Source: Oscillospiraceae bacterium (lineage in GTDB: Bacteria; Bacillota; Clostridia; Oscillospirales; Ruminococcaceae). Taken from it: a stretch of DNA of 19,275 bases. The stretch covers positions 1 to 19,275 of the forward strand of contig DXNX01000038.1 in NCBI GenBank assembly GCA_019413245.1, written 5' to 3'. This document shows positions 13,235-19,275 of this stretch, piece after piece. The translations under genes were made by a program, and so were the position numbers. Positions within the stretch are counted from its first letter, which is position 1. Each line of letters starts with the position of its first letter. The notes beneath the pieces are model-generated. The model was not told the DNA's origin. It saw nothing but the letters and a program-made list of their open reading frames with translations, and ran no database searches.

Positions 13235-13612
13235 ATGTCCCAGAACTTTGTCTGGCAGGACCGCAAGCGCATTGCCTTCGGTCTGCCGTTTACCTTTACC
13301 ACCTACCACCTGACCCCGGAAAAACTGCTCATCCGCAGCGGTATCCTGAATACCAAGGAGGAAGAGATCCGCCTGTACCGCATCATGGACGTGACGCTGC
13401 AGCGCTCTTTGTGGGAGCGGCTGTTCGGCCTGGGCACCATCCACTGCTGCTCGGCGGATAAATCTACCCCGGAATTTGAGATCCGGTGGATTCCCCATGC
13501 GGAAGAAGTGAAGGAACAGCTCTCCGATATGATCGAGGCAGAGCGCCAGGCCAAGCGGGTGAGCAGCCGGGAATTCATGACCGATGAGGATGCGGACGAG
13601 GAGATGCCGTGA
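13235..13612 (+). CDS. Bacterial PH-domain (bPH2, YdbS-like) protein
   Basis: Protein of 125 residues. Residues about 22-88 follow the bPH2 pattern: YHLTPEKLLIRSGIL, EIRLYRIMDVTLQRS, then ERLFGLGTIHC. A hydrophobic patch precedes it but there is no clear membrane helix, unlike many relatives that carry two. The last 15 residues are very acidic (DEDADEE). AAAGGAG (13,218-13,224) precedes ATG 13,235; the frame is open upstream but without a good site. Molecular role unknown. It is alone between its promoter and a terminator. Confidence 0.8.
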   Translation: MSQNFVWQDRKRIAFGLPFTFTTYHLTPEKLLIRSGILNTKEEEIRLYRIMDVTLQRSLWERLFGLGTIHCCSADKSTPEFEIRWIPHAEEVKEQLSDMIEAERQAKRVSSREFMTDEDADEEMP

Positions 13613-13639
13613 GGCAGCTTTCCCCGAAAGACAGAACAG

Positions 13640-13667
13640 GCGGCGGGCAGGAGCCCCGCCGCTTTTT
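13640..13667 (+). terminator. Terminator of the PH-domain gene
   Basis: GCGGCGGG (13,640-13,647) pairs with CCCGCCGC (13,655-13,662) and is followed by TTTTT. Confidence 0.9.
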
Positions 13668-13680
13668 GCTGCCCCGGCCC

Positions 13681-13709
13681 TTGCCTGTTGGGGCCGGGAC
13701 GTGTATAAT
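13681..13709 (+). promoter_or_regulatory. Promoter of ychF-mtnN
   Basis: TTGCCT (13,681-13,686; 4/6), a 17-nt spacer and a perfect TATAAT (13,704-13,709). A second extended -10 (TGGTATAAA, 13,717-13,724 region) lies just downstream and may give another start point. Confidence 0.75.
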
Positions 13710-13757
13710 AAACACTGGTATAAAATGCAGTAGTACGCCAAAGGAGCGAATCGTAAT

Positions 13758-14888
13758 ATGAAACTCGGTATCGTCGGCCTGCCCAATGTGGGCAAGTCCA
13801 CTCTGTTCAACGCCATCACCTCCACCCGCAACGCACAGGCGGCCAACTATCCCTTCTGCACCATCGAGCCGAACTCCGGCATCGTGGCCGTGCCGGACCC
13901 CCGCCTGGACAAGCTGGCCGAGATCTGGAAGACCGATAAAAAGACCCCCGCTACCGTGGAGTTCGTCGACATCGCCGGCCTGGTCAAGGGCGCGGCGTCC
14001 GGCGCCGGCCTGGGCAACAAGTTCCTGGGCCATATCCGGGAATGCGACGCCCTGGTACATGTGGTCCGCTGCTTTGACGATGACAACATCGTGCATGTGG
14101 TGGAGGACGTGAACAAGCCTGAGAGCGTGGACCCCATCCGGGACATCGACGCCATCGACCTGGAACTGATCCTCTCCGACCTGGAAATGGTCAACAACCG
14201 TCTGGGCCGCCAGCAGAAGGCCGCCAAGACCGGTAACAAGGCCGCTGCGGCCGAAGCTGCCTGGCTGGCCGACCTGGCCGCCCATCTGGAAGCCGGTCAG
14301 CCTGCCCGCACCTTTGCCTTTGATGACGAGGACACTGCCCAGCTGGCCGCCCGCAAGGAGCTGGGCCTGCTGTCTGCCAAGCCGGTGATTTACGCCTGCA
14401 ACGTGGGCGAGGATGACCTGCTGGGTGGTCTGGATTCCAACCCCTACTACCCGCTGGTGGTGGCCCGGGCCGAGGCCGAGGGCGCCCAGGCCATGCCCAT
14501 CTGCGCCAAGACCGAGGAGGACATCGCAGATTCCACCCCCGAGGAGAAGCTGGCGTTCCTGCAGGAGATGGGCATTGAAGCCACCGGCCTGGACAACCTG
14601 ATCAAGGCCAGCTACAAGCTGCTGGGCCTCATCAGCTTTTTGACCGACGGCAAGAAGGAATGCCGCGCCTGGACCATCAAGGCGGGCACCAAGGCACCCC
14701 AGGCTGCCGGCAAGATCCACTCCGATTTCGAGCGCGGCTTCATCCGCGCCCAGGTCATCAGCTACAATGAGCTGGCCGAAAACAACTTCGATTATGCCGC
14801 CGTCAAGGCCAAGGGCCAGCAGCGCACCGAAGGCAAGGAATATGTGGTGCAGGACGGCGACATCATCGAGTTCCTGTTCAATGTCTGA
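13758..14888 (+). CDS. ychF: Obg-family ribosome-binding ATPase YchF/OLA1
   Basis: Protein of 376 residues, a little above the usual 363-366. P-loop GLPNVGKST (7-15), then FVDIAGLVKGAASGAGLGN with the switch II region, and a C-terminal TGS domain ending VQDGDIIEFLFNV. YchF prefers ATP over GTP because its G4 motif is changed; here the corresponding segment reads CNVGEDD. It binds ribosomes and is linked to translation quality and stress response. AAGGAGCG precedes ATG 13,758. mtnN follows 19 nt after the stop, an apparent operon. Confidence 0.97.
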   Translation: MKLGIVGLPNVGKSTLFNAITSTRNAQAANYPFCTIEPNSGIVAVPDPRLDKLAEIWKTDKKTPATVEFVDIAGLVKGAASGAGLGNKFLGHIRECDALVHVVRCFDDDNIVHVVEDVNKPESVDPIRDIDAIDLELILSDLEMVNNRLGRQQKAAKTGNKAAAAEAAWLADLAAHLEAGQPARTFAFDDEDTAQLAARKELGLLSAKPVIYACNVGEDDLLGGLDSNPYYPLVVARAEAEGAQAMPICAKTEEDIADSTPEEKLAFLQEMGIEATGLDNLIKASYKLLGLISFLTDGKKECRAWTIKAGTKAPQAAGKIHSDFERGFIRAQVISYNELAENNFDYAAVKAKGQQRTEGKEYVVQDGDIIEFLFNV

Positions 14889-14907
14889 TAAGGAGGAAAA
14901 ACGCACA

Positions 14908-15591
14908 ATGGTGATCGGCATTATGGGTGCTATGCCCGAGGAAGTGGCGCAGCTGTGTGAAAAGCTGTCCGACGTGCAGAAAGAGACCTACGCCGGGGTG
15001 GAGTACTACCGCGGAAATCTGGCAGGCAAGCAGGTGGTCGTGTGCTGTGCCGGCATGGGCAAGGCCAACGCCGCCGCCACCACCCAGGTGCTGGCCGGCC
15101 GCTACGGCGCGGATAAGATCATCTTCTCCGGCATTGCGGGCAACATGACCAGCAAGATCGGCATCGGGGATGTGTGCGTGGGCCGCACGGTGGTTTACCA
15201 CGACGCCCAGAACGATATGATCTGCCAGAGCGCCCCCTTCCTGCAGGAGTTCCCCGGAGATGAAACCCTGGTGAACGCGGCCATGGAGGCCTGCGAGCGC
15301 TGCGGCGTCAAGGCCATTGCGGGCAAGATCGCCACCGGCGATACCTTTGTGGGCGATGCCGAAACCAAGCGTCTCATTGAGGAAAAGTGCCATCCCGACT
15401 GCGTGGAGATGGAAGGCGCGGCGGTATCCCAGATCGCGGCGCGCAACGGCGTGCCCTGCGTGATCCTGCGTGCCATGAGCGACAACGCCGACGAGGACGG
15501 TTACGAAGTGCTGGTGGTGCGGGATTTCAGCATTGCCGAGTATGTGCGCACCGCTACCGCCATTGTGGAAACCATGATCGAAAGCCTGTAA
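14908..15591 (+). CDS. mtnN: 5'-methylthioadenosine/S-adenosylhomocysteine nucleosidase
   Basis: Protein of 227 residues, the normal size. It hydrolyses MTA and SAH to adenine and a thio-sugar, in methionine salvage and in disposal of methylation by-products. Start MVIGIMGAMPEE carries the catalytic Glu at 11-12; VEMEGAAVSQIA and LRAMSDNAD hold the substrate-binding Glu and the catalytic Asp. ATG 14,908 is chosen because AAGGAGG (14,890-14,896) precedes it; an in-frame ATG at 14,881 overlaps the ychF end and lacks such a site. Confidence 0.96.
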   Translation: MVIGIMGAMPEEVAQLCEKLSDVQKETYAGVEYYRGNLAGKQVVVCCAGMGKANAAATTQVLAGRYGADKIIFSGIAGNMTSKIGIGDVCVGRTVVYHDAQNDMICQSAPFLQEFPGDETLVNAAMEACERCGVKAIAGKIATGDTFVGDAETKRLIEEKCHPDCVEMEGAAVSQIAARNGVPCVILRAMSDNADEDGYEVLVVRDFSIAEYVRTATAIVETMIESL

Positions 15592-15609
15592 AGCAGACAA
15601 GATAACAAC

Positions 15610-15645
15610 AAACCCTCCCCGGAACCAAAACCGGGGAGGGTTTTT
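15610..15645. terminator. Bidirectional terminator between mtnN and mgsA
   Basis: AAACCCTCCCCGG (15,610-15,622) pairs perfectly with CCGGGGAGGGTTT (15,631-15,643), followed by further T residues. The A-run/T-run symmetry serves the two convergent units. Confidence 0.92.
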
Positions 15646-15674
15646 CATTCTCTTATTTTTCCTATACAGGGGAA

Positions 15675-16073
15675 TTACGGGTTCAGGATGGTGCGCCAGT
15701 CCAGGTCGCCGTGTTCCAGGCCATGGATCAGCACCTCGGCGGTGGCGATATTGGTGGCCACCGGAATGTTGTGCACGTCGCACAGACGCAGCAGGTTCAT
15801 CTCGTTGGGCTCGCCGGGTTTGGCGGTGATGGGGTCGCGGAAGAAAAGCAGCATGTCCACTTCATCGCAGGCAATGCGCGCCGCGATCTGCTGGTCGCCG
15901 CCGTGTTCGCCCGGCATAAAGCGCTGTACCTCCAACCCGGTGGCTTCGGAAACCAGCCGGCCGGTGGTGCCGGTGGCGATCAGACGGTGCGATGCCAGAA
16001 TACTGCGGTAGGCAATGCAGAACTGGACCATCAGTTCCTTTTTGGCATCATGTGCAACCAATGCAATCGTCAT
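15675..16073 (-). CDS. mgsA: Methylglyoxal synthase
   Basis: Protein of 132 residues, in the family's range. It converts dihydroxyacetone phosphate to methylglyoxal, a bypass of lower glycolysis that frees phosphate. The motif PGEHGGDQQIAARI carries the catalytic Asp, and IALVAHDAKK at the start, ATGTTG and FRDPITAKPGEPNE are characteristic. ATG 16,073 is preferred over ATG 16,094 because it fits the family start and has a GGGAAG/GGGG stretch upstream. A 7-bp hairpin, TCATGCC/GGCATGA at 16,091-16,107, lies directly upstream and may affect translation. It follows minD, as in the clostridial mre/min cluster. Confidence 0.95.
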   Translation of the reverse strand: MTIALVAHDAKKELMVQFCIAYRSILASHRLIATGTTGRLVSEATGLEVQRFMPGEHGGDQQIAARIACDEVDMLLFFRDPITAKPGEPNEMNLLRLCDVHNIPVATNIATAEVLIHGLEHGDLDWRTILNP

Positions 16074-16151
16074 AAAAAACCCCGCTTCCCTCATGCCGAC
16101 GGCATGATGAACAACTTATCAGTATCATACGGTGACCCGCCCGAAAGGCGG

Positions 16152-16898
16152 TCAGCCGGTATAGGTCAATGGAATCCGCTTCCCCAGGATCCGGCCCGCC
16201 ATGGCGGCCCCGGCCTTCTGGGCGGCACAGCCCTCGGGCAATGCCTCGCCCTGGGCCCCGGCCAGCTGCAGTTCCCGGCTTTCGGGAATCACGGCCAGCA
16301 ACCGCACACCCACCGTGTCGATGCACTCATCCAGGTCAAACACCGGTGCCCCGCGGGCAAAACTGCGGTGGGTCACCCGGTTCATGACCAGGCGTACATT
16401 GTCCTGGGGATGGCCTGCGGCAATCAGGGCATCGGCCACGATGCGCCCGTCGCGCAGAGCCACCGGGTCGGGCGTCAATACGATCAAGGCCTGTTCCGCC
16501 AGCTGGGCGGCAGCCTGGAACGGTGCCCCCATGCCCGCGGCGGTATCAAACAGGATAAAATCAAAGTAGCCGCGCATGGCCAGAATCAGGGAGGCCAGCG
16601 GCGCAGGGCGGACCTCGCCGCCCTCATACGGCGCACTGATGACCGAAAGCCCCGGATAGATGGGGCTCTGCACAATGGCCTTATCGCCCTGGCAGCGGCC
16701 GCACAGCACGTCCTCAATATCGTACACGGTCTTGCCGTATACGCCTGCGATCAGGTCCACGCTGCGCAGGCCGGAATCCAGCTCGATCAGCAGTACCCGC
16801 CGTCCCTGCCGCGCCAGCTCGGCGCCCAACAGGACAGAGGTCGTGCTTTTGCCGGTCCCGCCCTTGCCGGAACAGATCATGATGGTTTGTGCGTTCAC
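16152..16898 (-). CDS. minD: MinD-like septum-site ATPase
   Basis: Protein of 248 residues of the ParA/MinD group. Deviant Walker A CSGKGGTGKST (9-19), LIELDSGLRSVDLIAGV matching the MinD ADIGLRNLDL region, YDIEDVLCGRCQGDKAI, and Walker B region FDFILFDTAAG. MinD normally positions division by bringing MinC to the membrane. Odd points: no minC or minE is adjacent, and the C-terminus (ILGKRIPLTYTG) is not a clear amphipathic membrane-targeting helix. The start is GTG 16,898, with GGAGG (16,912-16,908) 9 nt upstream. A promoter (16,995-17,023) and a strong 5' hairpin precede it. Confidence 0.85.
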   Translation of the reverse strand: MNAQTIMICSGKGGTGKSTTSVLLGAELARQGRRVLLIELDSGLRSVDLIAGVYGKTVYDIEDVLCGRCQGDKAIVQSPIYPGLSVISAPYEGGEVRPAPLASLILAMRGYFDFILFDTAAGMGAPFQAAAQLAEQALIVLTPDPVALRDGRIVADALIAAGHPQDNVRLVMNRVTHRSFARGAPVFDLDECIDTVGVRLLAVIPESRELQLAGAQGEALPEGCAAQKAGAAMAGRILGKRIPLTYTG

Positions 16899-16947
16899 GT
16901 CAGCGGGCCTCCGGTCGTTTTTGTGGAAATGATGCAGCGGACACCTT

Positions 16948-16982
16948 CCCCTGTATAGGTCAGTATTTCACTATACATGGGG
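16948..16982 (-). promoter_or_regulatory. 5'-terminal stem-loop of the minD-mgsA transcript
   Basis: CCCCTGTATAG (16,948-16,958) pairs with CTATACA-T-GGGG (16,971-16,982), an 11-bp stem with one bulged base and a 12-nt loop. It would begin within about 6 nt of the predicted transcription start. Such 5' stem-loops often protect mRNA from decay; here there is no terminator T-run. Confidence 0.6.
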
Positions 16983-16994
16983 GTATCCTTTATT

Positions 16995-17023
16995 ATTCTA
17001 GCACAAGACAAGACCCCCGACAA
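16995..17023 (-). promoter_or_regulatory. Promoter of minD-mgsA
   Basis: On the minus strand TTGTCG (17,023-17,018; 4/6), a 17-nt spacer and TAGAAT (17,000-16,995; 5/6). It shows that minD-mgsA can be transcribed separately from the upstream PBP2 gene. Confidence 0.7.
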
Positions 17024-17070
17024 CTGTTTTTTTGATAAAAATTGGACAGTTTTTTTGCACACAATCACGG

Positions 17071-17100
17071 CGCGCCGCCCTGCTTCTGCACGGCGGCGCG
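17071..17100 (-). terminator. GC-rich hairpin after the PBP2 gene (weak terminator)
   Basis: CGCGCCGCC (17,071-17,079) pairs with GGCGGCGCG (17,092-17,100). In the direction of the PBP2 gene no T-run follows at once, so termination may be partial or factor-assisted. It lies 41 nt beyond the PBP2 stop, before the minD promoter. Confidence 0.45.
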
Positions 17101-17140
17101 TTAACTTTTGTACAAAATGATGGATTCTGTTTGTTGCACT

Positions 17141-18952
17141 TTACCCATATAAAGCGTCCGCAATGGCCCGCATGATGGGGGCTGCATTGGCACCGCCGCC
17201 CCCGTATTCCAGCACAACAGCCACCGCATAACGGGGCGACTCGGCCGGGAAGTACCCGATGAGCACCGAGTTGGTGTAGTAGCTGCCGCCCGCCATGCGC
17301 TCGGGCCGCTGGGGGCTGCCGGTTTTGCAGGCCATGGTCACCGGGGCTTCCCGCAGGGCCGAAAGGGTCTGGGACATGCGCACCATGCCCTCCCGGATGG
17401 GGGAAAACACCGCCTCGCCACCCGGGGCTTCGGCTATGGTGTAAGGCTCGAACTGCCAGACGGTCTGCCCGGCGGCATCCACGGCCCGGTCGGCAAAATG
17501 CAGGGCGGGACGCTGTCCGTTGTCGGCCAGCGCCGCCGCGTAGGCCGCCAGCTGCAGGGGCGTCACGGCGGTGTTGCCCTGGCCGATGGCTGCCTGCAGG
17601 GCCAGCTCGTCCTGGTAGTTCTCGTCGGAAGTCCAGGTCAGCCGCCCGGCTGCGGCGGGCAGCTCGGCACCGGTGTCGGCGGCCAGTCCCAGCAGCTGAG
17701 CGGTGGCGGAAAAGGCATCCACCCCCAGCCGACGGCCCACGTCATAAAAATAGATGTTGCAGCTGTGCTGTAAGGCCGTCAGCAGGCTGACCGGGCCGCT
17801 GTGCCCCAGCTGCAGGCACCCGGGCTGGTAGCCGCTGTAATACAGATACCGCCCGGTACAGTTCACCGTGTCCTGTACCGTAATGAGCCCCGCCGCCAGG
17901 GCACTGGCCGCCACGGCGGGCTTGAACGCCGACCCCGGCGCATACAGCCCGGCACAGACCCGGTCCAGCAGGGGAGCGCCGTTGTCCGCCGCCAGGGCGG
18001 CATAGTCGCTGCGCCAGGTGTTCAGGTCATAACCGGGCCAGCTGGCTGCCGCCAGCACGCCGCCGTCGGTCACATCCACCACCACGGCGGCCCCGGCATT
18101 GCATTCCCGGCCGGCCCCCGTCCCGGCGGTGGTCTGCAAAGTCTGGATACGGTCCCGCAGTGCCGCCTGCACCGTCTTTTGCAGCGCACTGTCCAGGGCC
18201 AGGACCAGCGTGGCGCCCGGCTGCGGGGGCTCGGCCAGGGTCTCGGTGCGGGTGCCGTCAAACCCTGCCGATACCCGGATACGCCCGCTCTGTCCCCGCA
18301 GCAGGGCGTCATACACCTGCTCCAGACCGCCCTGGCCGATCTCGGCGTTCATGGCCACCCCGGCCTCCCGCAGAGCGTAGTCCCCGGCCTGCCACTGTTC
18401 GGCGGTGATAGGCCCGGTATCCCCCAGGGCGTGGGGCAGCAGGGTCCCGTCCGGCCAGGTCCGGGTCCCCCGGGCTACCAGCCGCACCGCCCCGCTCTGG
18501 GGCAGACCGGCGGCATACAGGGCGGCTGCCTGGGCACCGTCCAGTCCTGCGGCCACGGTCAGCTCCCCGGCGCTGGCGGCAGAAAAAAAGGCGGCGAGTT
18601 GTGTTTCCACATCCTCGCCGCTTTCGTCGGTCAGTTGATAGTCCCGCAGAATCGTCAATGTCTGCTGTAAGTCGGTGCCTTCCGGTGCCGGAAGACAAAG
18701 ATTCAGGTCGTACACCGTATCGTCCCGGGCCAGCACCGCGCCGTTCCGGTCCACGATGTCCCCCCGCGCCGCGGGCAGGTCCACGCTGTAACTGGTCTGG
18801 CCGGCTTCGGCCACCTTCTGGGCGTAATGGTCGGCCATCACGAACTGCATCCAGAAAAGCCGCACCGCAAACAACACGAACACCGCCCCGCACACCACCA
18901 GCAGTGCGGTCAGTCTTTTTTTGCTTGGCGTCGTTCTGCGCCGTTTGCTCAT
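17141..18952 (-). CDS. mrdA: Class B penicillin-binding protein 2 (elongation transpeptidase)
   Basis: Protein of 603 residues from ATG 18,952. One membrane anchor (about 15-38) follows a very basic N-terminus (SKRRRTTPSKKR). The dimerisation region with ARGDIVDRNGAVLARD is at about 62-77, and the transpeptidase domain about 245-600. Catalytic motifs: Ser341-Ala-Phe-Lys344, Ser397-Cys-Asn399 and Lys543-Thr-Gly545. It cross-links peptidoglycan during wall elongation. Its place directly after mreC supports a PBP2 role rather than a division-specific PBP; a spore-wall SpoVD-like role is less likely because no PASTA domain is present. GTG 18,961 is an alternative start. It has its own promoter (18,979-19,007). 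Confidence 0.9.
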   Translation of the reverse strand: MSKRRRTTPSKKRLTALLVVCGAVFVLFAVRLFWMQFVMADHYAQKVAEAGQTSYSVDLPAARGDIVDRNGAVLARDDTVYDLNLCLPAPEGTDLQQTLTILRDYQLTDESGEDVETQLAAFFSAASAGELTVAAGLDGAQAAALYAAGLPQSGAVRLVARGTRTWPDGTLLPHALGDTGPITAEQWQAGDYALREAGVAMNAEIGQGGLEQVYDALLRGQSGRIRVSAGFDGTRTETLAEPPQPGATLVLALDSALQKTVQAALRDRIQTLQTTAGTGAGRECNAGAAVVVDVTDGGVLAAASWPGYDLNTWRSDYAALAADNGAPLLDRVCAGLYAPGSAFKPAVAASALAAGLITVQDTVNCTGRYLYYSGYQPGCLQLGHSGPVSLLTALQHSCNIYFYDVGRRLGVDAFSATAQLLGLAADTGAELPAAAGRLTWTSDENYQDELALQAAIGQGNTAVTPLQLAAYAAALADNGQRPALHFADRAVDAAGQTVWQFEPYTIAEAPGGEAVFSPIREGMVRMSQTLSALREAPVTMACKTGSPQRPERMAGGSYYTNSVLIGYFPAESPRYAVAVVLEYGGGGANAAPIMRAIADALYG

Positions 18953-18978
18953 GATTCTCACCCAGCCTTCCGCCAGTT

Positions 18979-19007
18979 ATTATACACAGCGGGTGTCAGG
19001 AATGCAA
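18979..19007 (-). promoter_or_regulatory. Promoter of the PBP2 gene
   Basis: On the minus strand TTGCAT (19,007-19,002; 3/6), a 17-nt spacer and a perfect TATAAT (18,984-18,979). It sits in the 57-nt gap after mreC, about 27 nt before the PBP2 start. Confidence 0.65.
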
Positions 19008-19009
19008 CC

Positions 19010-19275
19010 TTACCCGCCCGGCACAAAAAATACCTCTCCCGCCGTGCTGCCCGTGTCCTGCAAGGGAGCCTGTTCGGTCAGCCCGGTGGCGTCGGCAGTG
19101 GGGGCTTCGGCCAGAGTGCCCACCCACACTCCGTCGGCGGTGGCCGCCACGGTCCCCGGTTCCAGGCCGCTGTGCCGGGGCAGGCCGGTCAGCACCAGCC
19201 CGGAACCGCGGCGCTGCACCACCCCGCAGCAGTCCCCGGCCAGGACGGAGGCTTCGCCCAGCCCCCGCCCCACCG
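19010..19275 (-). CDS. mreC: C-terminal part of MreC-like rod-shape protein (5' end outside window)
   Basis: The frame is open to the window edge and ends at 19,010, giving the last 88 or so residues. The piece GSGLVLTGLPRHSGLEPGT, then VGTLAEAP and the ending GEVFFVPGG, follows the outer beta domain of MreC (typical pattern GLPRDA-V--GD-VVTSG--G, G-PVGTV, ADL---VFVV). MreC is an extracytoplasmic scaffold that activates PBP2. The context (next gene is PBP2) agrees. The match is by pattern and diverged; a different wall protein is possible. Confidence 0.65.
   Translation of the reverse strand, partial: VGRGLGEASVLAGDCCGVVQRRGSGLVLTGLPRHSGLEPGTVAATADGVWVGTLAEAPTADATGLTEQAPLQDTGSTAGEVFFVPGG

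Noticed and set aside
18962..19009. A hidden small mreD between mreC and PBP2
   Set aside because: Only 57 nt separate the two genes and they hold a promoter; MreD needs about 160 codons.

Overview
The window joins an AT-richer mobile element (about 1-4,700) to a GC-rich, low-copy-repeat chromosome (about 4,700-19,275). The chromosomal genes point to a GC-rich Gram-positive clostridial bacterium: YabE-like G5/3D protein, DapF, the eukaryote/archaea-like form of ProRS, an OmpR-type two-component system, and an mreC-PBP2-minD-mgsA series. Among these, a gut Oscillospiraceae (Faecalibacterium/Subdoligranulum/Gemmiger-like) is my best guess from composition and gene content, not a proven assignment.

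Region 1 (1-4,758) is the right end of an integrative element. It carries a small zinc-ribbon protein, an XRE regulator behind an elaborately folded leader, a non-coding stretch that looks like the 3' RNA end of a TnpB-type (IS200/IS605-like) transposon, a mazF/pemK toxin overlapping an excisionase-like gene, and two tandem, closely related tyrosine integrases. Just beyond the second integrase is an in-frame copy of the last 16 codons of ribosomal protein S9 (rpsI). The element has therefore very probably inserted at the 3' end of rpsI, and 4,705-4,758 is its right attachment site. The original rpsI terminator (4,778-4,814) is stranded on the far side.

Region 2 (4,815-6,340) is the scar and its neighbour. 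A 51-nt block (4,912-4,962) matches the 3' end of the second integrase at 39 of 51 positions without gaps and in the same reading frame, so it is a relic of an older integrase. The same block holds a near-perfect sigma-A promoter (TGGACA-17-TATAAT), which appears to drive a G5/3D cell-wall gene through a leader containing an intrinsic terminator and alternative pairings. The promoter-like spacing is also present in both live integrase genes, because it is created by the codons for the catalytic-Tyr MDIYAK-KYN segment.

Region 3 (6,369-13,037) holds divergent dapF (-) and acpP-proS (+) units with facing promoters, a membrane protein related to Na+/Ca2+ exchangers but without the usual acidic residues, and a compact (-) operon encoding response regulator, sensor kinase and GNAT acetyltransferase. 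Region 4 (13,235-15,645) has a bacterial PH-domain protein, then ychF with an MTA/SAH nucleosidase gene. Region 5 (15,675-19,275, all -) is a shortened version of the clostridial mre/min cluster: the mreC 3' end, a class B PBP2, a lone minD and mgsA. mreD, minC and minE are absent from the places where they normally stand.

The observations most worth checking are the integrase-derived promoter and attenuator-like leader of the 3D gene, the structured XRE leader that buries its own ribosome binding site, the orphan TnpB-type RNA, and the paired integrases at rpsI.
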